Below are positions 6,791 through 13,875 of a DNA stretch of 15,093 nucleotides, one piece after another. The DNA is taken from contig JADWMH010000027.1 of assembly GCA_015767355.1 (NCBI GenBank), forward strand, positions 1-15,093. The letters run 5' to 3'. This DNA is from Gammaproteobacteria bacterium. Its GTDB lineage: Bacteria; Pseudomonadota; Gammaproteobacteria; Chromatiales; Chromatiaceae. A program made the translations under genes and the position numbers. Position 1 is the stretch's first letter, and each line of letters begins with the position of its first letter. A model generated the notes under the pieces. The model saw only the letters and a list, made by a program, of their open reading frames with translations. It did not search any database and was not told where the DNA came from.

Positions 6791-7192
6791 ATGATATTGT
6801 CGAAATTTATTTGGCAAGTGCGTGTCTATTACGAAGATACGGATGCCGGAGGGGTTGTCTATTACGCCAATTATCTGGCCTATATGGAGCGGGCGCGCAG
6901 TGAATGGCTGCGTACCCTGGGTTTTGATAACCAGATGCTTGCACAGCAGCAGGGCGTTGTTTTTGCCGTGCGGCGTGCATCTGTTGACTATTTTCTACCG
7001 GCGCGACTGGATGAATTGCTGGATGTTTCATTGATACTCAAGAAAAGAGGCAGGGCGTCGCTGTTGTTTGAACAGCAGGTGTGTCGTGGCGATGTGCTGT
7101 TGTGCCAGGGTGAAATATTGCTGGCCTGTGTCGACGCCTCCAGTTTCAAACCCACGGCAATTCCACAAGCTGTTGTTACTAACATGCAATGA
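6791..7192 (+). CDS. ybgC: Tol-Pal system-associated acyl-CoA thioesterase
   Basis: A hotdog-fold thioesterase of 133 residues, the standard first gene of tol-pal operons. It hydrolyses acyl-CoA or acyl-ACP at the inner face of the cytoplasmic membrane; its link to Tol function is unclear. The motif VRVYYEDTDAGGVVYYANY carries the catalytic aspartate, which is residue 18 if translation starts at the ATG at 6791, the same number as in E. coli. The ribosome site GAGGT is only one base from that ATG, so the TTG at 6797 (spacing seven bases) is a realistic alternative that would remove two residues. A longer in-frame extension to 6737 is not family-like. tolQ starts 26 bases after the stop. Confidence 0.93.
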   Translation: MILSKFIWQVRVYYEDTDAGGVVYYANYLAYMERARSEWLRTLGFDNQMLAQQQGVVFAVRRASVDYFLPARLDELLDVSLILKKRGRASLLFEQQVCRGDVLLCQGEILLACVDASSFKPTAIPQAVVTNMQ

Positions 7193-7218
7193 ATTTAACC
7201 AATGATGAGAATTAAGTA

Positions 7219-7881
7219 ATGTCCGGTGATATCGATATTTTTGGATTAATCATGGGAGCCAGTCCCGTGGTGAAAGTCGTGATGGTAATCCTGGTGCTTG
7301 CCTCCATTGTCTCCTGGGGCATCATTATCGATCGCGCCAGAGCAACATCCCGCGCCAGAAAGCTGTCAAAAAGTTTCGAGAAAAAATTCTGGGGCGGCGC
7401 CGATATAGAGCGGCTCTACAAAAAAAGCGATGAGGACAGGGATGGTCCTCTGGCCGCAGTTTTTGTCGCTGGATTTACCGAGTTTATCAAACTGCAGGAG
7501 CAACCGGAGATTGAACGTGATGCCGTTCTGGGAGGTTCAATACGCGCCATGAAGGTCGCGATGAACCGTGAAACCGAGAGTCTGGAGCGCTTCCTGCCGA
7601 TGCTGGCGACGATTGGTTCAACCAGCCCTTATGTCGGACTCTTCGGCACTGTGTGGGGAATCATGACATCCTTCCACGCATTGGGGAGCGTCAAACAGGC
7701 GAGTCTCAGCATGGTTGCGCCGGGGATTTCCGAGGCGCTGATCGCCACCGCCATGGGGCTGTTTGCGGCAATCCCTGCAGTGGTGGCCTACAACCGCTAC
7801 AGCAATGAAGTCTATCGCCTGGAAGGACGCTTTGATGACTTCAGTGAAGAGTTCGCCAATATTCTGCATCGGCAGATGTAG
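7219..7881 (+). CDS. tolQ: Tol-Pal system protein TolQ
   Basis: A 220-residue inner-membrane protein, MotA/ExbB family, forming with TolR the proton-driven stator that energises TolA. Three membrane helices are visible: about 17-37, 126-150 and 169-191. The second and third contain the conserved GLFGTVWGIM and ISEALIATAMGL stretches, with T144 and T177 at the positions of the channel-lining threonines T145 and T178 of E. coli. The long cytoplasmic loop between helices one and two is charged. The start ATG follows a GATGAGAATTA leader. tolR begins two bases after the stop codon, so the two are almost certainly co-translated. Confidence 0.97.
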   Translation: MSGDIDIFGLIMGASPVVKVVMVILVLASIVSWGIIIDRARATSRARKLSKSFEKKFWGGADIERLYKKSDEDRDGPLAAVFVAGFTEFIKLQEQPEIERDAVLGGSIRAMKVAMNRETESLERFLPMLATIGSTSPYVGLFGTVWGIMTSFHALGSVKQASLSMVAPGISEALIATAMGLFAAIPAVVAYNRYSNEVYRLEGRFDDFSEEFANILHRQM

Positions 7882-7883
7882 TC

Positions 7884-8327
7884 ATGAGGAGACGCGCTCG
7901 CACCAACAAACCCATCGCCGAAATCAATGTGGTTCCCTATATCGACGTCATGTTGGTGCTGCTGATTATCTTCATGGTGACGGCGCCCATGCTGGTGAGG
8001 AATGTCGATGTCGAATTGCCGGTGAGCCAGGGTGACCCCGGCAGCGTTGCCGAAGAGCAGCCGCCGATCGTGCTCGGGGTGACCAATGACGGTCTCTATT
8101 TCCTCTATGACGATGATGGTGAACGCAAGTTTCTTCCCTCCGAAGACGAAGCGCTTGCTGCAACCCTGGCGCTGACAATCAAGGATCCTGCCAGGGACGT
8201 GATGGTCTATGGCGATAAAAAAGTGGAATACGGTGATGTTTTGCGTCTCCTGCAGGCGCTTCAGCAGGGTATGGAGAAGGGCAAGCAGGTTAAATTGATG
8301 ACAATTATCTCGGATGGGAACGGTTAG
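7884..8327 (+). CDS. tolR: Tol-Pal system protein TolR
   Basis: A 147-residue ExbD-family protein. A short basic cytoplasmic tail (MRRRARTNKPIAEINVVPYID) leads into one membrane helix, about residues 17-37, with the proton-relaying aspartate at residue 21 (D23 in E. coli). The remainder is the periplasmic domain, with the expected ELPVS segment just after the helix. TolR binds peptidoglycan and gates the TolQ proton channel. The ATG follows the tolQ stop by two bases. Its end lies 51 bases before the tolA start. Confidence 0.96.
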   Translation: MRRRARTNKPIAEINVVPYIDVMLVLLIIFMVTAPMLVRNVDVELPVSQGDPGSVAEEQPPIVLGVTNDGLYFLYDDDGERKFLPSEDEALAATLALTIKDPARDVMVYGDKKVEYGDVLRLLQALQQGMEKGKQVKLMTIISDGNG

Positions 8328-8378
8328 AAGTTCCTTCCCCCCGAGCGCCCATCTCATGGACATACAGAGGTTCTCTCG

Positions 8379-9533
8379 TTGATTGACCTGCTGAAACGCA
8401 ATCCCTACGCCTTTATTCTTGCATTACTTTTTCATCTGGCGCTGATGCTGCTTTTCAGAGCATCGCCGGAAGTGAAGTTTATGGATTCTGCGGCGCCCAT
8501 AGAGTCTCAGCTTGAAGATGAGGCTCCGCAAGATGATCCTGATACAGAGGTGAATGAAGCTCTGCCTGAGGATGCTGTAATCGTTGTGGTTGAGGAGTCA
8601 CAACTTGCGGAGAAACTGCAGCAGCTTGAGAATAGTAAAAACAGGCTGAATGTGCTGGGGCTCAGAATGCCTGAAGATCCACGCATCGTAGCAATGCGGG
8701 AAAAGGAGCAAGAGGAGCAACGGCGAAGGGATCTGGAAGAGCAGAAAAAAAAGCAAGAGCTGGAAAAGAAAAAAGCTGAAGAGGAACAAAAGAGAGATCT
8801 GCAAAAAAAGAAGGCCGAGGAGAAAAAACAGCAGGAGTTGGAAAAGAAAAAGAGTGCGGAGAAGAAAAAGAGGGAGCAGGAGAAAAAGAAATCTGAAGAG
8901 AAGAAAAAGAGAGAACTGGAAAAGAAAAAGGCGGATGAGAAAAAACAGCAGGAGCTGAATAAGAAGAAAGCCGAAGAGAAGAAAAAGAAGGAGCAGGAAA
9001 AGAAGAAGGCTGCAGAGAAAAAGAAAGCAGCTGATAAGAAAGCAGCGGACAAGAAAAAAGCAGAGAAGAAAAAAGCAGAGAAGAAAAAGGCGGCTCAGAA
9101 AAACTCCAAAGCCAGCGGCAGTAAAAGTAAATCCGGGAAGAGCGAAAAATCCGGCAGTGCGCGCAAGAAGGGAGCAAATAGCAGCAAAGGCAAGAGTGGT
9201 GGAACCGGCGATGGTGGATCAGGCCGCCACAGCGGAGGCGGCGGTGGGAAAAATTATGATAAGTATATTTCCCAGATTCGGTCTAAAATAAAGCGCAACT
9301 GGCGCAAGCCATCCGGAATTGATAGTGGACTAACCACTTCGTTGCGCGTAAAACTATTCCCGGGCGGCGCTGTTGCAGATGTATCAGTCACGCGTTCAAG
9401 TGGTAATCCGGTGTATGATCGCTCGGCACAGGATGCTGTAAAAAAGGCTTCGCCTCTACCAGTGCCTAAAGGTAGTGCATTCGACAAGTTTCGAAGTCTG
9501 ACGTTAAAATTTTCTCCAACTGGAATCAGATAA
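8379..9533 (+). CDS. tolA: Cell envelope integrity protein TolA
   Basis: TolA spans the periplasm and links the TolQR motor to TolB/Pal. The 384-residue protein has three regions. First, an N-terminal membrane helix (about 9-28) with H19 at the place of the family's SxxxH histidine; the serine four residues earlier is alanine (A15). Second, a very long charged helix (about 100-240) including seven tandem 13-residue units (127-217), then a Gly/Ser-rich linker. Third, a TonB-like C-terminal domain (about 290-384) with YISQIRSKIKRNWRKPSG and the LFPGGAVADVSVTRSSG strand region. The start is TTG at 8379, eight bases after AGAGG; no in-frame ATG exists upstream within the gap. The stop overlaps the tolB start by one base (TAATG). 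The DNA of the helix region is almost all purine on the coding strand. Confidence 0.95.
   Translation: MIDLLKRNPYAFILALLFHLALMLLFRASPEVKFMDSAAPIESQLEDEAPQDDPDTEVNEALPEDAVIVVVEESQLAEKLQQLENSKNRLNVLGLRMPEDPRIVAMREKEQEEQRRRDLEEQKKKQELEKKKAEEEQKRDLQKKKAEEKKQQELEKKKSAEKKKREQEKKKSEEKKKRELEKKKADEKKQQELNKKKAEEKKKKEQEKKKAAEKKKAADKKAADKKKAEKKKAEKKKAAQKNSKASGSKSKSGKSEKSGSARKKGANSSKGKSGGTGDGGSGRHSGGGGGKNYDKYISQIRSKIKRNWRKPSGIDSGLTTSLRVKLFPGGAVADVSVTRSSGNPVYDRSAQDAVKKASPLPVPKGSAFDKFRSLTLKFSPTGIR
8757..9029 (+). repeat. Seven tandem 39-nt units in tolA (13-residue repeats)
   Basis: Codons 127-217 divide exactly into seven 13-residue units without gaps: ELEKKKAEEEQKR, DLQKKKAEEKKQQ, ELEKKKSAEKKKR, EQEKKKSEEKKKR, ELEKKKADEKKQQ, ELNKKKAEEKKKK and EQEKKKAAEKKKA. 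Units two and five/six are most alike, suggesting duplications of more than one unit. The following stretch (ADKKAADKKKAEKKK) breaks the period. Each unit is a 39-nt, strongly purine-biased DNA repeat, so unit number may vary between strains. Confidence 0.9.
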
Positions 9534-10810
9534 TGCAAAAAGTTTTCATGCTATTTTCTGCGCTGTTGTTGCTGCCATTGTCGGCGCATGCAGAGTTGAC
9601 AATTGAAATCACCGGAGGCAACTCGGATGCTACATCCATTGCCATCGCTCCGTTCAGCCGGGATGGCGGCAGCACCCCGCTGACGGCGGATTTTGCCGAG
9701 ATTATTGCTGCGGATCTGAAACGCTCGGGTCAATTCAATCCGGTTGCGCGCACGAACCAGCCGCCGGCGCCTGCCTGGGGCGCACCCGTCAATACTGATG
9801 CATGGCGCTCCAGAAATATTGCCAACCTGGTGACTGGCCAGATTCTGCAAACGGGTTCCGGTTACAAGGCGCGCTTCTCTCTCTATGACACGGCTTCATC
9901 GCAGAAACTGCTGAGCGAAACGGTCACGACGAAGATCAAGGATCAGCGGTTTGCCGCACACCATATTGCGGACCTGATCTACGAGAAGCTGATCGGAAAG
10001 CGCGGCGCTTTTGCCACCAGAATAGCCTATGTTGTCGCCAATAAACGACATCGTACACTGAAAATTTCCGACTCTGACGGACACAATGCAAAAACCGTGC
10101 TTTCATCCAATGAACCGATCCTCTCTCCGGCATGGTCTCCTGACGGGAATCGTCTCGCCTATGTCGCATTTGATAAAGGCAGGCCCGGTATCTATGTGCA
10201 GACACTGACAAGCGGCAAGCGGATACGCATCAGCAGCACTTCCGGCCTTAACGGCGCACCCGCATGGTCTCCAGACGGACGCCGGCTAGCGGTCACTCTT
10301 TCCAAAGACGGCAATCCGGAAATCTATATCATCGGAGCCAACGGAGGTGCTGCACACCGCCTGACCCATAGTGAGTCCATCGATACGGAACCGAGCTGGT
10401 CTCCGGATGGCCGCTGGATCGCATTTACGTCCAATCGCGGTGGCAAGCCGCAGATCTACAAGATTGCATCGAGCGGCGGCAGCGCCACACGACTCACTTT
10501 TGAAGGCAGCTATAATGCAGATTCCAGCTATTCACCGGATGGCAAAAGACTGGCATTGATTTCACGTTCACGAGGCGATCAGGTTGCTATACTCGACCTG
10601 GAAACACGTGGAATGCAGACGATCAGTTCAGGAAGTCTGAACGAATCACCCAGTTTTGCTCCGAATGGCAGTATGGTGGTATATGCTGCAGGCGGAGGGG
10701 TACTTTCAGTAGTCGCCGTTGATTATGATGTGAGGCAGCGCCTTGCGCGCCAGGGGGGTGAGGTACGCGATCCTGCATGGTCACCCTATTTGATCGGGAG
10801 AAGAAGATGA
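9533..10810 (+). CDS. tolB: Tol-Pal system periplasmic protein TolB
   Basis: A 425-residue periplasmic protein that binds Pal and, alternately, TolA. The signal peptide is MQKVFMLFSALLLLPLSAHA, with cleavage after residue 20, giving mature ELTIEITGG, the usual TolA-box-like start. Residues 21 to about 165 form the N-terminal alpha/beta domain; the rest is a beta-propeller with WSPDG blades: PAWSPDGNRLAY, PAWSPDGRRLAV, PSWSPDGRWIAF, SSYSPDGKRLAL, PSFAPNGSMVVY and a final DPAWSPYL. The start codon overlaps the tolA stop by one base, and the stop TGA overlaps the pal ATG by four bases. Confidence 0.97.
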   Translation: MQKVFMLFSALLLLPLSAHAELTIEITGGNSDATSIAIAPFSRDGGSTPLTADFAEIIAADLKRSGQFNPVARTNQPPAPAWGAPVNTDAWRSRNIANLVTGQILQTGSGYKARFSLYDTASSQKLLSETVTTKIKDQRFAAHHIADLIYEKLIGKRGAFATRIAYVVANKRHRTLKISDSDGHNAKTVLSSNEPILSPAWSPDGNRLAYVAFDKGRPGIYVQTLTSGKRIRISSTSGLNGAPAWSPDGRRLAVTLSKDGNPEIYIIGANGGAAHRLTHSESIDTEPSWSPDGRWIAFTSNRGGKPQIYKIASSGGSATRLTFEGSYNADSSYSPDGKRLALISRSRGDQVAILDLETRGMQTISSGSLNESPSFAPNGSMVVYAAGGGVLSVVAVDYDVRQRLARQGGEVRDPAWSPYLIGRRR

Positions 10811-11298
10811 TGGTAAGAAACAGTTTTATGACGGCGCTTTTCGTGTCCGGGGTGCTCTTTCTCGGCGGCTGCAGTAGTTCCGGCGGCTCGAAAGATGGTG
10901 AAGATGGAGATGGAGATGGTTCCGGGACATCCGGCTATGGCGCCGGAGGTTCGGGGTATGGCTCCGGCGCCGGTGGAAATCCCCGCGTGATCTACTTTGA
11001 TTATGATGACAGCAGCATCCGCTCCGAGTATGACGGCGTGTTGGCTACACATTCTCAAAACCTGATTAAATCAGGCGGTCAGGTGACGATCCAGGGGCAC
11101 ACCGATGAGCGTGGATCGCGGGAATACAACATGGCGCTTGGCGAAGAGCGCGCACACGTAGTCAGTCGTTATTTGATCAATCAGGGCGTCTCCTCCAGTC
11201 AAATTACCTCTGTCAGTTATGGTGAAGAGCAGCCCGAATCCTATGACCACAATGAGAGCGCCTGGGCGCGCAATCGTCGTGCGGTCCTGGAATATTGA
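10807..11298 (+). CDS. pal: Peptidoglycan-associated lipoprotein Pal
   Basis: An outer-membrane lipoprotein that tethers the membrane to peptidoglycan and is mobilised by TolB/TolA. A lipobox LGGC puts the acylated cysteine at residue 22. A glycine/aspartate/serine-rich tether (about 23-58) precedes an OmpA-like domain, with VIYFDYDDSSI, GHTDERGSREYN (D100) and ALGEERA (R115), the diaminopimelate-binding residues, and NRRAVLEY near the end. I chose the first ATG of an ATGATG pair at 10807, six bases after GGGAG; the second at 10810 is nearly as good. The ATG overlaps the tolB stop. At 163 residues it is of ordinary length. Confidence 0.96.
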   Translation: MMVRNSFMTALFVSGVLFLGGCSSSGGSKDGEDGDGDGSGTSGYGAGGSGYGSGAGGNPRVIYFDYDDSSIRSEYDGVLATHSQNLIKSGGQVTIQGHTDERGSREYNMALGEERAHVVSRYLINQGVSSSQITSVSYGEEQPESYDHNESAWARNRRAVLEY

Positions 11299-11299
11299 C

Positions 11300-12061
11300 A
11301 TGCTGCGTTGCACACTGATTATCCTGTTGATGATGCTGTTCACGCCTGCTTCAGCAAGTGTCTGGAGCCGGCTGGATATTCTTGAAAAACGGGTGGATGC
11401 GGTCTCTAAAATGAGCCAGCGCATGGATAAGCTGCAAACTCAGAACAGTCGTCTTAATGGCGATATTGAAGAGCTGAAGCATCAGCTCGAGCAGCTGAAA
11501 GAGCAGCAGCGGGAGATGTATCTCGATATTGAACGGCGTCTTGGTGAGAGTTCCGGGGATGCTGCCGATTCACGAGTCTCAGATCAAGTGGATACACCGG
11601 CAGATAATTCGGCAGCGGAGGCTGAACAGGCGCCGAAATCTGCATCTAAGTCTGTTCCTCAATCTGTTTCTGTGCCGACTCCGGAAAAAGGCGAGCAGGA
11701 TCAATACCGGCATGCCTACGATCTGTTGATGAAAAAACGCGATTTTCAACAGGCCATCGATGCGTTTCAGGTGTTGTTGAAAGCCTATCCTGACGGAAAA
11801 TATGCCGATAATGCCCAGTTCTGGTTGGGTGAGGCCTATTACGCTAAAAACGAGCTGGACGATGCCCTGAAGGAGTTTCAGAGTCTGGTTGATAACTATG
11901 CCGAGAGCCCAAAGGTTCCTGATGCCGTCTACAAGGTTGGCTATATTTACAATGCCAAGGGTGACGTTGAAAAGGCGAGAGAGGTTTATGAGGGACTGAT
12001 CGAACACTATCCGGACGCACCTGCAGCACGACTGGCGGCGATGAGGCTGGAAACCCTGTAA
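11300..12061 (+). CDS. cpoB: Cell division coordinator CpoB (YbgF, TPR protein)
   Basis: A 253-residue periplasmic protein that in E. coli coordinates PBP1B activity with Tol-driven outer-membrane constriction. The signal peptide is MLRCTLIILLMMLFTPASA (cleavage after 19). An N-terminal coiled coil (about 24-80, rich in Leu/Gln/Glu) corresponds to the trimerisation and TolA-binding region. A polar, Ser/Pro/Ala-rich linker (about 82-130) leads to three TPR units (about 134-167, 171-204 and 207-240) with NAQFWLGEAYYAKNELDDAL typical of the family. The ATG is one base beyond the pal stop; longer in-frame extensions run into pal. It is the last envelope gene of the operon; queE follows after 185 bases. 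Confidence 0.95.
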   Translation: MLRCTLIILLMMLFTPASASVWSRLDILEKRVDAVSKMSQRMDKLQTQNSRLNGDIEELKHQLEQLKEQQREMYLDIERRLGESSGDAADSRVSDQVDTPADNSAAEAEQAPKSASKSVPQSVSVPTPEKGEQDQYRHAYDLLMKKRDFQQAIDAFQVLLKAYPDGKYADNAQFWLGEAYYAKNELDDALKEFQSLVDNYAESPKVPDAVYKVGYIYNAKGDVEKAREVYEGLIEHYPDAPAARLAAMRLETL

Positions 12062-12102
12062 GTTTTCACATCCTCTAACTTGTTATATTGGTTGTTGCTG
12101 TC

Positions 12103-12179
12103 ATAGGATGTGTTGAGGAACGAAGCGCATCATTCGCGATATCTCGATTGATGCGCTTCGCAAGCTCAACACCTCCTAT
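12103..12179. repeat. Long imperfect palindrome between cpoB and queE
   Basis: The left arm (12103-12132) and right arm (12149-12179) pair over about 30 bp around a 16-base loop. Matching blocks are ATAGGA, TGTTGAG and CGAAGCGCATCA with their inverses TGATGCGCTTCG, CTCAACA and TCCTAT; only short internal bulges are unpaired. The GAAGCGCATC core resembles dispersed palindromic elements common in proteobacterial intergenic regions (from memory). It could slow or end read-through from the tol-pal operon, but there is no T-run. The flanks (12062-12102, 12180-12246) show no clear promoter or riboswitch. Confidence 0.8.
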
Positions 12180-12246
12180 TTGCACGACAGCGAGCGTCCT
12201 CGATGGTGTGTGAGCTCCTACTCTTCACCTTGAGATAAACCCCGCC

Positions 12247-12921
12247 ATGTATGATCCCAATCCTGAACAGAATGCCTCCGGGAGCCGTCTGCGTATTACC
12301 GAAATTTTTTGTTCTCTTCAGGGAGAGAGCAGGAGCATCGGCTGGCCGACAACATTTATCCGCCTCACCGGGTGTCCGCTGCGCTGCGGTTACTGTGATA
12401 CCGCCTATGCTTTCAAGGGTGGAGAGTGGTTATCCCTCGAGGAGATTCTGCAGCAGGTCGATGACATGGGTGTCTCTCATGTGACAGTGACAGGTGGTGA
12501 GCCTCTGGCGCAAAAAGCATCTCTTGAACTGCTTGCCGTATTATGCGGCCGTGACTACAAGGTTTCACTGGAAACCAGCGGCTCACTGGATATCAGCGAT
12601 GTTGACCCGCGTGTTGCAAGGGTGATTGACATCAAGACCCCCGGCTCGCTGGAGCAGGGTAAAAATCTGTGGGAAAACCTGCACGACCTAAAGTCATCCG
12701 ATCAGCTCAAGTTTGTCATCTGTGACCGTGATGACTACGAATGGAGCAAACAGCTGATGGAGAAGCATCATCTGCAGCAGCGCTGTGAAGTGCTGTTTTC
12801 ACCAGCCTTCGGTGAACTGCCGGCGGCACAGCTGGCGGACTGGATCGTGGAGGATCGCCTGCCTGTGCGGTTTCAGATGCAGCTTCACAAGGTGTTATGG
12901 GGAGAGAAGCAGGGTGTCTGA
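12247..12921 (+). CDS. queE: 7-carboxy-7-deazaguanine synthase QueE
   Basis: A radical SAM enzyme that contracts 6-carboxy-tetrahydropterin to 7-carboxy-7-deazaguanine in the queuosine pathway. The 224-residue protein starts ITEIFCSLQGES, then has the cluster-binding CPLRCGYC (C43, C47, C50, CxxxCxxC spacing) and the SAM-contacting TVTGGEP (83-86). The DIKTPGS and FVICDRDDY segments fit the reduced barrel of QueE. The ATG at 12247 has only a weak upstream ribosome site (TTGAGA), but no better in-frame start is available close to the conserved N-terminus. It overlaps queC by eight bases. This tol-pal-queE-queC order is known from other gammaproteobacteria such as Pseudomonas. Confidence 0.95.
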   Translation: MYDPNPEQNASGSRLRITEIFCSLQGESRSIGWPTTFIRLTGCPLRCGYCDTAYAFKGGEWLSLEEILQQVDDMGVSHVTVTGGEPLAQKASLELLAVLCGRDYKVSLETSGSLDISDVDPRVARVIDIKTPGSLEQGKNLWENLHDLKSSDQLKFVICDRDDYEWSKQLMEKHHLQQRCEVLFSPAFGELPAAQLADWIVEDRLPVRFQMQLHKVLWGEKQGV

Positions 12922-13594
12922 CAAGGCGGTGATACTTCTTTCCGGCGGCCTTGACTCCGCGACAGTGCTGGCGATTGCGCAACAGCGCGGCTATCAGTGC
13001 CATGCAATCAGCTTCGATTATGGACAGCGGCACAAATCAGAGTTGACTGCTGCGAAAAGAGTTGCTCAAGCTGCTGCTGTTACACAGCATTTGATCCTGC
13101 CGATGGCGCTGGATCTGATCGGCGGGTCGGCGTTGACAGACACGCAGATCGAGGTTCCTGTGCATGCACAAAGTGGGATTCCTGTTACCTACGTACCCGC
13201 CAGGAATACGATTTTTCTATCACTGGCCCTTGGATGGGCGGAAGTCCTGCATGCCAGGCACATCTTCATTGGCGTGAATGCACTTGATTATTCCGGCTAT
13301 CCTGATTGCCGGCCGGCGTTTATCGAGGCGTTTGAAAAATTGGCGAATGTCGCTACGAAGGCAGGCGTCGAGGGTGACAGCTTTACAATTGAAGCGCCCC
13401 TGCTGCATTTGAGCAAAGCTCAAATCATTCAACAGGGGTTGGAATTGGGGATTGACTACAGGACCACCATCTCCTGTTACCAGGCTGATGAGCAGGGCAG
13501 GGCATGTGGTCAGTGTGACTCCTGCCGCCTTCGGCATCAGGGGTTTGTTGACGCCGGCCTCGAAGATCAGACCCTCTACCAGATTATTTCGTAG
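12914..13594 (+). CDS. queC: 7-cyano-7-deazaguanine synthase QueC
   Basis: QueC uses ATP and ammonia to turn the QueE product into preQ0. The start is GTG at 12914, inside the queE tail and nine bases after GGAG; it gives MSDKAVILLSGGLDSATVLA, with the PP-loop SGGLDS at residues 10-15. Translation upstream of this point is merely queE in another frame. Other family motifs are SFDYGQRHKSEL, VPARNTIFLSLA, GVNALDYSGYPDCRPAF and the zinc site C188, C198, C201 and C204 (CGQCDSC). The length, 226 residues, is normal. queD and the later queuosine genes are not in the window. Confidence 0.96.
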   Translation: MSDKAVILLSGGLDSATVLAIAQQRGYQCHAISFDYGQRHKSELTAAKRVAQAAAVTQHLILPMALDLIGGSALTDTQIEVPVHAQSGIPVTYVPARNTIFLSLALGWAEVLHARHIFIGVNALDYSGYPDCRPAFIEAFEKLANVATKAGVEGDSFTIEAPLLHLSKAQIIQQGLELGIDYRTTISCYQADEQGRACGQCDSCRLRHQGFVDAGLEDQTLYQIIS

Positions 13595-13647
13595 CCTCTC
13601 AAAAAGCCAGTGTATTGTTTGAGCCCATGCAGGGCTGGGAGTTGCAT

Positions 13648-13679
13648 AAAAAAAGCCCTGCTGGAAGCAGCAGGGCTTT
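13648..13679 (-). terminator. Rho-independent terminator of the candidate sRNA (possibly shared with queC)
   Basis: An 11-bp GC-rich stem (13652-13662 with 13669-13679, AAAGCCCTGCT and inverse) closes a six-base loop. On the minus strand it is followed by seven Ts (13648-13654), a textbook terminator. On the plus strand only three Ts follow, so it would stop queC transcripts less well. The polarity points to a minus-strand transcript that needs ending here. Confidence 0.85.
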
Positions 13680-13842
13680 GAATGCCACTAATTTCCTGAT
13701 GTATTCAGGCCGATGTCCTTTCGATGCAAATACGAAAAGGTGTTTTTTATCTCCCTATCCGGTCTCTCCATTGACCGTGATTCCATGATGAACCATCCAT
13801 GGTTCAGTTTTTTCGTATTTGCTCCTCCTTTTTAGTGACGGC
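13648..13842 (-). ncRNA. Candidate RsmY/RsmZ/CsrB-like sRNA sequestering CsrA/RsmA
   Basis: About 195 nt on the minus strand, from a predicted start near 13842 to the T-run at 13648. It contains nine GGA motifs, six of them in an ANGGA context (AAGGA, ATGGA three times, AGGGA, AAGGA), the recognition core of CsrA/RsmA. Two lie in hairpin loops: GAACCA-TGGA-TGGTTC (13790-13805) and CGGTC-AATGGAGA-GACCG (13760-13777). A perfect 13-bp long-range stem, GCAAATACGAAAA and its inverse (13726-13738 with 13810-13822), encloses both. A CCTGA/TCAGG hairpin (13695-13709) and a strong terminator follow. A TATTAT -10 (13849-13854) precedes it and a GacA-like box lies about 63 bases upstream of the start. 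Such RNAs relieve translational repression when the BarA/UvrY (GacS/GacA) system is active. Size and design fit the class; primary sequence does not need to be conserved. It is a prediction from motifs; a short peptide gene is the main alternative. Confidence 0.7.
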
Positions 13843-13848
13843 TTAACG

Positions 13849-13875
13849 ATAATACAAAGCTGGGGTATTTGTCTA
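13849..13875 (-). promoter_or_regulatory. Promoter core of the candidate sRNA
   Basis: On the minus strand TATTAT (13849-13854) matches five of six -10 positions. The only -35-like hexamer, TAGACA (13870-13875), is 15 bases away, a short spacing typical of a promoter that depends on an activator. The start site would be near 13842. Confidence 0.5.

Noticed and set aside
8507..9177. Long minus-strand ORFs rich in Phe/Ser opposite tolA
   Set aside because: They are complements of the purine-rich lysine/glutamate codons and have low-complexity translations without any family motif.
12180..12246. PreQ1 or other riboswitch upstream of queE
   Set aside because: I looked for a compact hairpin plus A-rich tail next to the ribosome site and saw none; the only structure is the palindrome further upstream.
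13688..13786. A 32-codon minus-strand ORF (MESRSMERPDREIK...) and a 17-codon ORF from 13800 inside the candidate sRNA
   Set aside because: Neither has a ribosome site at a workable distance; the AAGGAGG at 13824-13830 is 23 or more bases away. The GGA-rich hairpins, long-range stem and GacA-like box fit an RNA better. A peptide is kept only as an alternative.
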